8,281 nt of DNA from an uncultured Gammaproteobacteria bacterium (GCA_903889815.1 CAISYX010000208.1:1-8281); one strand, 5' to 3'; positions 1 to 6,703 are shown, counted from the stretch's first letter. Notes: generated by a model from the sequence alone, not told the origin. Program-made: numbers and translations.

Positions 1-224
1 AGTGCAATCAATTCGTTGCTGACAATCGTGTCACCAGTGTTCTTCAAAATTTTCTGGAGTACGCCATCAGCTGGCGAAACCACTTCAATCACAACTTTGT
101 CTGTTTCAATATCAACAAGCAATTCGTCACGCTTGACGGCCTCGCCTGCTTTTCGATGCCACGTCGCGATTGTGCCGTCCGGCACTGATTCAGGGAGTGT
201 TGGCGCCTTGATTTCGATTGTCAT
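1..224 (-). CDS. sucB: Dihydrolipoyllysine succinyltransferase (E2 of 2-oxoglutarate dehydrogenase), N-terminal part
   Basis: Only the first 74 codons are in the window; the gene continues past the left edge. They form a complete lipoyl (biotinyl/lipoyl-attachment) domain: the start MTIEIKAPTLPES, then the attachment motif DIETDKVVIEV with Lys43 as the lipoylated residue, then the second half with SPADGVL. This swinging arm carries the succinyl group from SucA to the E2 active site, which then makes succinyl-CoA in the cytoplasmic 2-oxoglutarate dehydrogenase complex. The ATG at 224 is preceded by AAAGGAC about 7 bases upstream and aligns with the E. coli SucB start. It lies 32 bp after the sucA stop, so it is cotranscribed with sucA. 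PTLPES and the SucA neighbour favour SucB over the pyruvate or branched-chain E2 paralogues. The linker, E3-binding and catalytic domains are not visible. Confidence 0.96.
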   Translation of the reverse strand, partial: MTIEIKAPTLPESVPDGTIATWHRKAGEAVKRDELLVDIETDKVVIEVVSPADGVLQKILKNTGDTIVSNELIA

Positions 225-256
225 TGTTTTGTCCTTTTATGACTAATTTAAGTGGC

Positions 257-3097
257 TTATTTTTTCAGCGTCATTGCCTGGTCGAGATATTGGCGCATCT
301 GCTCCATGTGCAATGCCGGATACCCAGCAGCTGGAGACGCTGAGGCCTCACGGCCAGCATAGGTAAGAGGCACATCAGCCTTCAGTTCCTGGGTGACACG
401 TCGAATGTGATGCTGTGTGGAATACCATGCTCCCTGGTTCATGGGTTCCTCCTGACACCACATGACTTCCTTGAAATTCTTGTACTTTTTCAGGACATCG
501 CGCAGGTCATCTGAGGGGAACGGATACAATTGCTCCAGGCGAACGATAGCGATGCTCTGGATGTCCCGTGTACGGCGCTCCTGCCGAAGGTCGTAATACA
601 CCTTGCCACTGCACAAAATGACGCGCTCGACTTTCGCTGCGGGCAATTCGTCAGTCTCTCCAATCACTACCTGGAAAGTTCCATTTGCAAGCTCTTCCAG
701 CGTAGAAGTCGTTTCCTTGTGTCGCAGCAGACTCTTGGGTGACATCACTACAAGTGGTTTGCGAAGCGGGCAAAGCACTTGTCGTCTCAGCATGTGGAAA
801 ACCTGTGCTGAGGTAGTCGGGAGGCACACTTGAATGTTCTGTTCTGCACATAGTTGCAGGAAACGTTCAAGGCGCGCCGACGAGTGCTCGGGCCCCTGCC
901 CTTCGTATCCATGCGGCAAAAGCATCGTCAAGCCGCAAAGACGTTGCCATTTGTGCTCACCACTGGTAATGAACTGGTCAATCACTACTTGTGCCGAATT
1001 CGCGAAATCGCCGAACTGCGCTTCCCAGATAATCAATGCATTGGGCGTTGTTGTGGCATAGCCATATTCAAACGCGAGTACAGCCATCTCGGACAACAAA
1101 GAGTCGTAGATCGAGAAACTGCGCTGATCAGCCGCGAGAGCCTGCAGGGGAATATACTCCGCCCCGGTTTCCTGATCGTGAAGCACTGCGTGACGATGCG
1201 AGAACGTCCCGCGCCCCACGTCCTGTCCAGTAATTCTAACTTTGTTGCCGCTGGTCAGGATGCTGGCATATGCCAGTGTCTCGGCGAAACCCCAGTCAAC
1301 CGGCTTTTCACCCGATGCCATCTGGGCACGATCGTCGATGATCTTCTGCACTTGCTTGTGCAGCGTCATGCCGGAAGGAATCTTCACCAACTTTCGCCCC
1401 AGAGCCTGAAGGGTTTCGAGTTTGATGGTTGTATTGAAATTGGGCGTCCACTCGTGATCGAGATAGGGGTTCCAGTCCACGAACAGCTCTACTGATGGCT
1501 CTTTGACCAGAGACTTCACAACATGTTCGCCGGTATCCAGTGCTTTGCGGTAGGAAGTATTCAGGAACTCAGCCTCTTCCTCAGTCACCACCGACGCTGC
1601 TATCAGGCGCTCCGCGAACAGGGCACGCGTTGTCTTCTGCTGCCGTATCTGGGTATACATCAGTGGTTGAGTGCTGGCTGGTTCGTCAGTTTCGTTATGG
1701 CCACGGCGGCGGTAGCACATGAGATCGATAACGACGTCCTTCTTGAACTCGTAGCGGAAATCCAGCGCCAGTTGGGTGACGAAAAGCACTGCTTCAGGAT
1801 CATCACCATTGACATGGAAAATCGGAGCCTGAACCATTCTTGCGACATCAGTGCAGTATTCTGTTGATCTGGCATCTTCCTGTTTACTGGTGGTGAACCC
1901 AACCTGATTGTTCACGATCAGATGAATCGTACCGCCGGTGGAGTAGGCGCGGGTCTTGGACATCTGGAAGGTCTCCATCACCACACCCTGGCCGGCAAAT
2001 GCGGCGTCACCGTGAATGATGATCGGAACAACTTTGCCGCCAACCTTGTCGAGTCTGCGGTCCTGCCGTGCACGCACAGAGCCTTCTACCACGGGAGACA
2101 CAATTTCCAGATGCGAGGGGTTGAAAGCCATCGCAAGGTGGACTTCGCCGCCAGGTGTCATGATGTTAGAAGAGAAGCCCTGGTGATACTTTACATCGCC
2201 TGAACTCTTGTAGGTTGCACGGCCTTCGAACTCACTGAACAGATCGGAAGGATTCTTGCCGAGCGTATTGACCAGCACATTGAGCCGTCCGCGGTGAGCC
2301 ATACCAATTACGATTTCTTTTGCGCCGTAACTGCCGGAGCGCTGAATAAGCTCGTCGACGAGCGGGATCAGACTCTCACCTCCTTCAAGTCCAAAGCGCT
2401 TTGTCCCTGGATATTTGGAATCCAGATGCTTTTCGAGCCCTTCGGCTGCACTCAAGCGTTCGAGAAGATGCTTCTTGACCTCGGAAGGGAAGTCAGGATT
2501 GCCAAGATGTGTTTCGATTCGCTTTTGAATCCATTGCTTTTCCGCAAGGTCAACAATATGCATGAATTCGTAACCAATCGATCCGCAATAGATGCGCTCC
2601 AGTACTTCAATAATCTCACGCAGTGGCGCCTTGTCTTTTTTGATGAACAGCGACCCGGTTTGAAACACAGTTGAGTAGTCAACCGGCGAAAGGCCATGGA
2701 AATCAAGCTGAAGATCAGGGACCAGTTCACGTCGCATCATGTTCAATGGATCGAGCTTTGCTTTCTGATGACCGCGCACACGATAGGAGCTGATAAGGTG
2801 AAGAACCTGCACCTGCTTGTTTTCATGTTCGGAATTGACGACAGCGTCGTCCGAGAGCAAGGGCTTGAAGCGGCTGGTCTTGCCTAGTTGCTTGAAATAT
2901 TTCTGGATCTCCAAATGTGAAATATCCGATTCCTGTGAATCGGATATCTTGGGGAGATTCTCAAAATTGGTGCGCCATTCCTGTGGCACCGAATTGGGAT
3001 CCTGCAGGAACTGATCATACAATTGTTCGACGTAAGACGCGTTGCCGCCGGACAAGTGCCCTGTTTTCCACATGAGTTCCATAATGCTTTCTTGCAT
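257..3097 (-). CDS. sucA: 2-oxoglutarate dehydrogenase E1 component
   Basis: This thiamine-diphosphate enzyme of 946 residues (E. coli SucA has 933) decarboxylates 2-oxoglutarate and succinylates the lipoyl arm of SucB. The short N-terminal E1 domain (about residues 11-50, LSGGNASYVEQLY) binds the rest of the complex. A variable linker (about 50-95) follows, then the catalytic core with FGLEGGE (235-241), MAHRGR (266-271), the diphosphate and Mg-binding GDAAFAGQG (363-371) to NNQ (396-398), and RRGHNE (464-469). The C-terminal transketolase-like half carries RGTFSHRHAV, WEAQFGDFAN, GPEHSSARLERF and CQEEPMNQGAW. The ATG at 3097 has AGGAAG about 7 bases upstream and aligns residue for residue with the E. 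coli start (MQNS...LSG), so the later Met6 is unlikely to be the start. It sits 95 bp after sdhB and 32 bp before sucB, as an internal gene of the sdh-suc operon. The linker region contains a perfect inverted repeat, listed separately. Large reading frames on the opposite strand are antisense shadows. Confidence 0.98.
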   Translation of the reverse strand: MQESIMELMWKTGHLSGGNASYVEQLYDQFLQDPNSVPQEWRTNFENLPKISDSQESDISHLEIQKYFKQLGKTSRFKPLLSDDAVVNSEHENKQVQVLHLISSYRVRGHQKAKLDPLNMMRRELVPDLQLDFHGLSPVDYSTVFQTGSLFIKKDKAPLREIIEVLERIYCGSIGYEFMHIVDLAEKQWIQKRIETHLGNPDFPSEVKKHLLERLSAAEGLEKHLDSKYPGTKRFGLEGGESLIPLVDELIQRSGSYGAKEIVIGMAHRGRLNVLVNTLGKNPSDLFSEFEGRATYKSSGDVKYHQGFSSNIMTPGGEVHLAMAFNPSHLEIVSPVVEGSVRARQDRRLDKVGGKVVPIIIHGDAAFAGQGVVMETFQMSKTRAYSTGGTIHLIVNNQVGFTTSKQEDARSTEYCTDVARMVQAPIFHVNGDDPEAVLFVTQLALDFRYEFKKDVVIDLMCYRRRGHNETDEPASTQPLMYTQIRQQKTTRALFAERLIAASVVTEEEAEFLNTSYRKALDTGEHVVKSLVKEPSVELFVDWNPYLDHEWTPNFNTTIKLETLQALGRKLVKIPSGMTLHKQVQKIIDDRAQMASGEKPVDWGFAETLAYASILTSGNKVRITGQDVGRGTFSHRHAVLHDQETGAEYIPLQALAADQRSFSIYDSLLSEMAVLAFEYGYATTTPNALIIWEAQFGDFANSAQVVIDQFITSGEHKWQRLCGLTMLLPHGYEGQGPEHSSARLERFLQLCAEQNIQVCLPTTSAQVFHMLRRQVLCPLRKPLVVMSPKSLLRHKETTSTLEELANGTFQVVIGETDELPAAKVERVILCSGKVYYDLRQERRTRDIQSIAIVRLEQLYPFPSDDLRDVLKKYKNFKEVMWCQEEPMNQGAWYSTQHHIRRVTQELKADVPLTYAGREASASPAAGYPALHMEQMRQYLDQAMTLKK
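2922..2947. repeat. Perfect 11-bp inverted repeat inside sucA
   Basis: The arms ATATCCGATTC (2922-2932) and GAATCGGATAT (2937-2947) are exact reverse complements around a 4-base loop (CTGT on plus, ACAG in the sucA mRNA). The repeat lies about 150-175 bases into sucA, in codons for residues 51-59 (ISDSQESDI), within the variable linker after the N-terminal domain. In RNA it would form a stable 11-bp tetraloop hairpin. No T-run follows on either strand, so it does not look like an intrinsic terminator. Its function is unknown. Confidence 0.85.
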
Positions 3098-3121
3098 CTG
3101 TATTCTTCCTGGGTAATTGAG

Positions 3122-3144
3122 GAAGCAGTGTCATTGCCTGCTTC
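3122..3144. repeat. Stem-loop repeat upstream of sucA
   Basis: A perfect 7-bp inverted repeat, GAAGCAG (3122-3128) and CTGCTTC (3138-3144), flanks a 9-base loop. It lies in the 95-bp sdhB-sucA gap, about 25 bases before the sucA ATG and just ahead of its Shine-Dalgarno sequence. In the mRNA it could act as a processing or stability element between the sdh and suc parts of the transcript. It has no U-run behind it, so a factor-independent terminator is unlikely. Confidence 0.55.
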
Positions 3145-3175
3145 AATAATGTCCGTATCCAGTAGCTGATTATTG
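3144..3175. repeat. A/T-rich inverted repeat at the sdhB-sucA junction
   Basis: CAATAAT (3144-3150) and ATTATTG (3169-3175) are perfect 7-bp inverted arms separated by 18 bases. The repeat begins about 18 bp after the sdhB stop and abuts the stem-loop at 3122-3144, sharing base 3144. It could be a weak mRNA stem or a protein-binding palindrome. I see no convincing -35/-10 pair here for a separate suc promoter. Confidence 0.45.
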
Positions 3176-3192
3176 TTAGAGTATGTTCCTAC

Positions 3193-3897
3193 TCATGTCG
3201 CTCTTTGCAGAAGCATTGATCGAATGTGGCCGATAGCTCTTGTCGGGTTCAGTCCCTTTGGGCAAACGGCCACGCAATTCATGATACCTCTGCAGCGGAA
3301 GACGCTGAAGGGATCTTCAAGGTCTGCAAGTCGGGCGTCTGTCGCCGTGTCGCGGGAATCTGCCAGAAATCGGTAAGCCTGCAGCAGCCCTGCAGGGCCG
3401 ATGAACTTGTCCGGGTTCCACCAGAAAGAAGGGCAATTTGTGCTGCAACAGGCGCACAGTATGCACTCGTAGAGGCCATCCAGCTTTTCGCGATCCTCAG
3501 GCGACTGCAGTCGCTCAATGGCTGGCGCTGGTGTGGAATTGATAAGAAAGGGCTGGATTTTTTCAAATTGCTTGTAGAACACACCCATGTCGACAACAAG
3601 ATCGCGCACTACTGGCAGTCCAGGCAATGGGCGAAGTACCAGTTTGCCGCCTCTGGTTGCAGCAGATACGGGAGTAATGCAAGCGAGGCCATTGGTGCCG
3701 CTTATATTCATACCATCAGAGCCGCAAACTCCCTCTCGACACGATCTGCGATATGAAATGGACGGGTCCTGACGCTTGAGCAATTCAAGTACGTCCAGAA
3801 CCATCAGATCTTTTCCAGCCGGCAGCTCGATCTCGTAGTCCTGCATGCGGGGCTTCGAATCCACTTCCGGGTTGTAGCGATATAGACTGACTAGCAC
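3193..3897 (-). CDS. sdhB: Succinate dehydrogenase iron-sulfur subunit
   Basis: This 234-residue subunit (E. coli 238) carries electrons from the SdhA flavin through three iron-sulfur clusters to the quinone site. The N-terminal ferredoxin domain has the [2Fe-2S] motif with Cys53, Cys58, Asp61 (the CGSD form also found in E. coli, in place of the usual third Cys) and Cys73. The C-terminal domain has Cys145, Cys148, Cys151 and Cys212 for [4Fe-4S], and Cys155, Cys202 and Cys208 for [3Fe-4S]. Pro156 and Trp160 (PSFWW) match known quinone-site residues. The protein is peripheral on the cytoplasmic face of the inner membrane, bound to SdhC/SdhD. The start is GTG at 3897. No upstream in-frame ATG fits, AAGG lies about 9 bases upstream, and the length before YRYNP is within a residue or two of homologues. 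It follows sdhA by 53 bp and precedes sucA. Confidence 0.97.
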   Translation of the reverse strand: MLVSLYRYNPEVDSKPRMQDYEIELPAGKDLMVLDVLELLKRQDPSISYRRSCREGVCGSDGMNISGTNGLACITPVSAATRGGKLVLRPLPGLPVVRDLVVDMGVFYKQFEKIQPFLINSTPAPAIERLQSPEDREKLDGLYECILCACCSTNCPSFWWNPDKFIGPAGLLQAYRFLADSRDTATDARLADLEDPFSVFRCRGIMNCVAVCPKGLNPTRAIGHIRSMLLQRAT

Positions 3898-3906
3898 GAT
3901 GATCTA

Positions 3907-3910
3907 CCTT
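3907..3910 (-). promoter_or_regulatory. Ribosome binding site for the sdhB GTG start
   Basis: AAGG on the minus strand sits 9 bases before the sdhB GTG at 3897-3895. It supports GTG as the start in the absence of a suitable ATG. It lies directly after the hairpin at 3911-3929, so folding could influence access to it. Confidence 0.5.
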
Positions 3911-3929
3911 TTCCTGTCACTCGCAGGAA
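3911..3929. repeat. Small stem-loop in the sdhA-sdhB gap
   Basis: TTCCTG (3911-3916) and CAGGAA (3924-3929) are perfect 6-bp arms around a 7-base loop, 13 bases before the sdhB start codon. The CAGGAA arm, as read in mRNA, resembles a Shine-Dalgarno sequence and would be masked when paired, leaving the adjacent AAGG free. Any role in setting SdhB translation is inference. Confidence 0.45.
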
Positions 3930-3950
3930 CTTAGCGCCAAGTGAGGCAAA

Positions 3951-5723
3951 TTAATAGGTTCTGACCTTCGGTTCGAATTTCTCGACCGATTTTGGAGAGA
4001 AGTTGACCGCACGTTTTGAAACAGTCTTTGTGCCGGGAAAGTACAGTGAATGGCATAGCCAATTCTCATCATCGCGCTCCTGAAAATCGTCTCGAGCGTG
4101 TGCCCCCCTGCTTTCAGTTCTTCCTTCAGCAGCAATCGCAGTTGCTTCCGCCACTTCAAACAAATTCTCCAATTCAAGCGCTTCAATGCGTGCTGTATTG
4201 AATGCGTTGCTCTTGTCAGCGAGCGAGATATTGGCGATCCGCAATCGCAATTCCGCAAGCTTTTGAATCCCTTCTCTCATGAAATCACCGCGTCGGAAAA
4301 CACCGAAGTAGTTCTGCATGATCGTTTGCATGACAATACGCAATTCCGCAACGCTTTCGCCCTTGGTGGTATTGTTCAAGCGGTTCAAACGGGTCAACGC
4401 CTGCTCTATGTCTGACTGGGAAGCGGCGCGCTGTTCGACGCCCTGACGTAGCATGCTCTCGATGTGTTTGCCTGCCGCGCGGCCAAATACCACGAGGTCC
4501 AGCAGCGAGTTGCCTCCTAGACGATTGGCGCCATGCACTGAAACGCAAGCCACTTCACCTACTGCAAACAGTCCTTCGATAATTTTGTCGCTGCCATCGG
4601 CATCCTGTGATAGCGCCTGACCATGAATATTGGTGGGAATGCCACCCATCATGTAATGGCATGTAGGCACTACAGGAATAGGTTCCTTCACCGGATCCAC
4701 ATGTGCGAACGTACGAGACAGCTCGAGAATTCCGGGCAGTTTTGCATTCAAAACCTTCTCGCCAAGGTGATCGAGCTTGAGCATTACGTGATCACCCAGA
4801 GGACCACAGCCTCGCCCTTCAATGATCTCAAGAATCATCGAGCGGGCGACAACATCGCGACCTGCGAGATCCTTCGCGTTGGGAGCGTAGCGCTCCATAA
4901 ACCGCTCTCCGTCCTTGTTGATCAGGTACCCTCCTTCCCCACGGCAGCCTTCAGTCACGAGTGAGCCCGCGCCATAGATCCCTGTGGGGTGGAACTGCCA
5001 CATTTCCATGTCCTGTACCGGGTAGCCCGCTCGCAATGCCATACCGATACCGTCACCAGTACAAATCATGGCATTGGTCGTAGAGGCATAAATTCGGCCA
5101 GCACCGCCAGTAGCAAAAACAGTCGCCTTTGATTTGATGTAAACAGTTTCACCTGTTTCAATGCAGATAGCCGTTACGCCTACGACGACTCCGTCTTGGT
5201 TGCGCACCAGATCTGTTGCGAACCACTCATTCAGGAAGACAGTTTTATTCTTAACGTTACCTTGATAAAGAGTGTGAAGCAGCGCATGACCCGTTCGGTC
5301 CGCCGCAGCACACGTCCGTGCTGCCTGGCCTCCCTTGCCAAAATCCTTTGACTGCCCGCCGAACGGGCGCTGGTAAATACGCCCGCTCTCAGTCCGGGAA
5401 AATGGCAGTCCCATATGCTCCAGTTCAAACACAGCTTGGGGACCCTCGCTGCACATATACTCGATAGCGTCCTGGTCTCCGATGTAGTCGGACCCCTTGA
5501 CAGTGTCATACATGTGCCAGCGCCAATCGTCATTTGGATCGTCGCTCGCTATGGCACACGTTATTCCGCCTTGAGCAGATACAGTGTGCGATCTGGTCGG
5601 AAACACCTTGCTGATAACAGCTGTCTTGTAGCCCGACTGCGAAAGTTGCAACGCAGCGCGCAGGCCTGACCCGCCACCGCCTACGATTACCGCATCAAAA
5701 GAAAGAGTTCGTACGCCTGACAT
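3951..5723 (-). CDS. sdhA: Succinate dehydrogenase flavoprotein subunit
   Basis: This 590-residue catalytic subunit (E. coli 588) oxidises succinate to fumarate using covalently bound FAD on the cytoplasmic face of complex II. The N-terminal dinucleotide-binding motif is GGGGSG (15-20). His46 in RSHTVSAQGG is the covalent FAD attachment site. Substrate and catalytic residues match the E. coli enzyme: His245 (QFHPTG), Thr257/Glu258 (TEGCRGEGG), the proton-shuttling Arg289 (AGRDVVARS), His356 (CHYMMGG) and Arg401 (HGANRLGGNSLLD). The C-terminus ends in the family-typical FEPKVRTY. The ATG at 5723 follows the sdhD stop with no gap (TAAATG), and GGGGA inside the last sdhD codons serves as its ribosome site, so the two genes are probably translationally coupled. 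The SdhB, SdhC and SdhD neighbours mark it as succinate dehydrogenase rather than fumarate reductase or L-aspartate oxidase. Confidence 0.98.
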   Translation of the reverse strand: MSGVRTLSFDAVIVGGGGSGLRAALQLSQSGYKTAVISKVFPTRSHTVSAQGGITCAIASDDPNDDWRWHMYDTVKGSDYIGDQDAIEYMCSEGPQAVFELEHMGLPFSRTESGRIYQRPFGGQSKDFGKGGQAARTCAAADRTGHALLHTLYQGNVKNKTVFLNEWFATDLVRNQDGVVVGVTAICIETGETVYIKSKATVFATGGAGRIYASTTNAMICTGDGIGMALRAGYPVQDMEMWQFHPTGIYGAGSLVTEGCRGEGGYLINKDGERFMERYAPNAKDLAGRDVVARSMILEIIEGRGCGPLGDHVMLKLDHLGEKVLNAKLPGILELSRTFAHVDPVKEPIPVVPTCHYMMGGIPTNIHGQALSQDADGSDKIIEGLFAVGEVACVSVHGANRLGGNSLLDLVVFGRAAGKHIESMLRQGVEQRAASQSDIEQALTRLNRLNNTTKGESVAELRIVMQTIMQNYFGVFRRGDFMREGIQKLAELRLRIANISLADKSNAFNTARIEALELENLFEVAEATAIAAEGRTESRGAHARDDFQERDDENWLCHSLYFPGTKTVSKRAVNFSPKSVEKFEPKVRTY

Positions 5724-6092
5724 TTAAAGTCCCCACAAAATCTGAATACCCCAGACGAGGTAAATGAACATCACGATGACGCAGGCTGATTGGAAGGCGA
5801 ATCTAATTACAGAAGCCTTGGAGCCCAGCAAGTCCGAAGTCAAATAATCCGTGGATATTGTCCACAACCCCACCCACGCATGAGCACAGAGGGCAACCAG
5901 GGCGAACAAACTGGCAACGCGCATCCAGGTTGCGCTGAAAAGGTCGCGCCACTGTTCGAAATCCAGATCTGGAGACAATGCCATATATCCGAGCAAGCCC
6001 ACGAAGTACACCGCAAGATAAACAGCCGTCAGGCGCTGAACGACCCAGTCGTAAAGCCCGCTTCGACCAAAACTGGTGACATTTGTTACCAC
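5724..6092 (-). CDS. sdhD: Succinate dehydrogenase membrane anchor subunit D
   Basis: This 122-residue membrane subunit, with SdhC, anchors complex II and forms the heme b and ubiquinone sites. Three hydrophobic helices are visible (about residues 17-38, 58-79 and 92-120). The key segment HAWVGLWTISTDY gives His71, Asp82 and Tyr83; Asp82 and Tyr83 are quinone-site residues in E. coli. I chose the GTG at 6092: it gives MVTNVTSFGRSGLYDW, which lines up with E. coli MVSNASALGRNGVHDF, and AGGAG lies 7 bases upstream. The ATG two codons earlier (6098) would leave only one base after AGGAG. With the GTG start, sdhD overlaps the sdhC stop by 7 bases (GTGGTAA), an arrangement that suggests coupled translation of the two anchor subunits. 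The stop directly abuts the sdhA ATG. Confidence 0.93.
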   Translation of the reverse strand: MVTNVTSFGRSGLYDWVVQRLTAVYLAVYFVGLLGYMALSPDLDFEQWRDLFSATWMRVASLFALVALCAHAWVGLWTISTDYLTSDLLGSKASVIRFAFQSACVIVMFIYLVWGIQILWGL

Positions 6093-6460
6093 AGCCATAC
6101 TCCTGACGCGACAATTGCAATGATTGAAAGGGCAACAACCAATCTGGCTGCCGTCTGTGCACCAGCGAGTGTTTCACCGATACCCAGATCCATCACGAGG
6201 TGCTTGATCCCTGCGATGAGGTGATACAGCAAGCCGGACAGGATCGCCCAAACCAGTATCTTCGTGATTGGCATTGACAGCCAGGAGCCAACTCGAGCGA
6301 AGCCCTCGCTCGAAGACATGGATTCACTGAACAACCACAACAGCACAGCCACTCCGGCAAAGATGAATACGCCGGAAATGCGATGCAGAATCGATGTGAT
6401 GGCAGGAAGGGGCAATCGAAGGGTAGAGAAATCGAGGTTCTTAGGTCGCTTGTCGTTCAC
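6086..6460 (-). CDS. sdhC: Succinate dehydrogenase cytochrome b556 subunit
   Basis: This 124-residue inner-membrane subunit heads the operon. It has three hydrophobic helices (about 29-46, 64-86 and 104-124). SILHRISG gives Ser23 and Arg27, equivalent to the E. coli quinone-site Ser27 and Arg31. YHLIAGIKH gives His80, equivalent to the heme b ligand His84. The N-terminus RPKNLDFSTLRLPLPAITSILHR is characteristic of the family. The start is GTG at 6460; no in-frame upstream start fits, and the result has the same spacing to RPxNLD as I recall for Pseudomonas homologues. The ribosome site is weak: GGAAA ends about 10 bases upstream. The gene overlaps sdhD by 7 bases at its 3' end and is probably transcribed from the promoter near 6576-6604. 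Confidence 0.96.
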   Translation of the reverse strand: MNDKRPKNLDFSTLRLPLPAITSILHRISGVFIFAGVAVLLWLFSESMSSSEGFARVGSWLSMPITKILVWAILSGLLYHLIAGIKHLVMDLGIGETLAGAQTAARLVVALSIIAIVASGVWLW

Positions 6461-6470
6461 AGAATTTACA

Positions 6471-6475
6471 TTTCC
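6471..6475 (-). promoter_or_regulatory. Weak ribosome binding site for sdhC
   Basis: GGAAA on the minus strand ends 10 bases before the sdhC GTG. It overlaps a tiny ATG-GAA-ATG-TAA frame in another phase. Match and spacing are mediocre and together with the GTG suggest modest or regulated initiation of the first operon gene. Confidence 0.35.
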
Positions 6476-6510
6476 ATGAGGCCCGGAGGGGCTAGGTTAG
6501 ATAAATTGGC

Positions 6511-6527
6511 CGGCCCTGACTGGGCCG
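6511..6527. repeat. GC-rich hairpin in the sdhC 5' leader
   Basis: CGGCCC (6511-6516) and GGGCCG (6522-6527) are perfect 6-bp arms around a 5-base loop. It falls about 50 bases before the sdhC start, inside the predicted leader. It overlaps the 8-bp palindrome GGCCGGCC (6508-6515), which allows alternative pairing. No T-run follows in either direction, so it is not a typical intrinsic terminator. Confidence 0.5.
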
Positions 6528-6575
6528 ATCTGTTTGATTACACTTGCAATTCAAGCTCGCGTAACATGGGCGTGG

Positions 6576-6604
6576 AGTATAGTCTCCTGACATGTGGAAT
6601 ACAA
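6576..6604 (-). promoter_or_regulatory. Probable sigma70-type promoter for the sdhCDAB-sucAB operon
   Basis: On the minus strand, TTGTAT (-35, 6599-6604) is separated by 17 bp from TATACT (-10, 6576-6581). The -10 matches the consensus at 5 of 6 positions; the -35 is weak (3 of 6), as expected if an activator is used. Transcription would begin near 6569, giving a leader of about 109 bases before the sdhC GTG. This rests on motif inspection only. Confidence 0.45.
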
Positions 6605-6631
6605 TAAACACCAAGGCATTTGCAGGGTTTT

Positions 6632-6647
6632 TGACAGTTTATTGTCA
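6632..6647. promoter_or_regulatory. Operator-like palindrome TGACA-N6-TGTCA
   Basis: TGACA (6632-6636) and TGTCA (6643-6647) are perfect 5-bp inverted arms with a 6-bp spacer. This is the 16-bp geometry of CRP-family sites, but the half-sites differ from the CRP TGTGA consensus. The centre is about 70 bp upstream of both predicted start sites. The leftmost bases also spell TTGACA, a perfect -35 hexamer, but no -10 lies at a usable distance. The regulator is unknown. Confidence 0.35.
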
Positions 6648-6672
6648 CTAAGCCATGCGGTCTGCAATTGTC

Positions 6673-6703
6673 TTGACTCTCAAGCACTTGGCATTGCTAA
6701 AAT
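6673..6703 (+). promoter_or_regulatory. Probable promoter for gltA
   Basis: TTGACT (6673-6678, 5 of 6 to the -35 consensus) precedes TGCTAAAAT (6695-6703), which is an extended -10 (TGn followed by TAAAAT, 5 of 6). The spacer is 19 bp, longer than ideal, but an extended -10 tolerates this. Initiation would be near 6710, giving a leader of about 117 bases. Motif inspection only. Confidence 0.5.

Noticed and set aside
854..1495. A 213-codon plus-strand frame opposite sucA.
   Set aside because: It is antisense to a strongly conserved enzyme gene, lacks a recognisable domain and a convincing ribosome site, and is explained by the codon pattern of sucA.
3387..3398. A 12-bp perfect palindrome GCCCTGCAGGGC in sdhB.
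   Set aside because: Palindromes of this length are expected about twice by chance in 8 kb, and this one falls in conserved codons (GPAGLLQ).
3226..3756. A 176-codon plus-strand frame opposite sdhB.
   Set aside because: It lies wholly antisense to sdhB, and its sequence shows no family features; a shadow frame.
6631..6636. A perfect TTGACA as the -35 of a plus-strand promoter.
   Set aside because: No acceptable -10 hexamer lies 15-19 bp downstream; the sequence is better read as part of the palindrome at 6632-6647.
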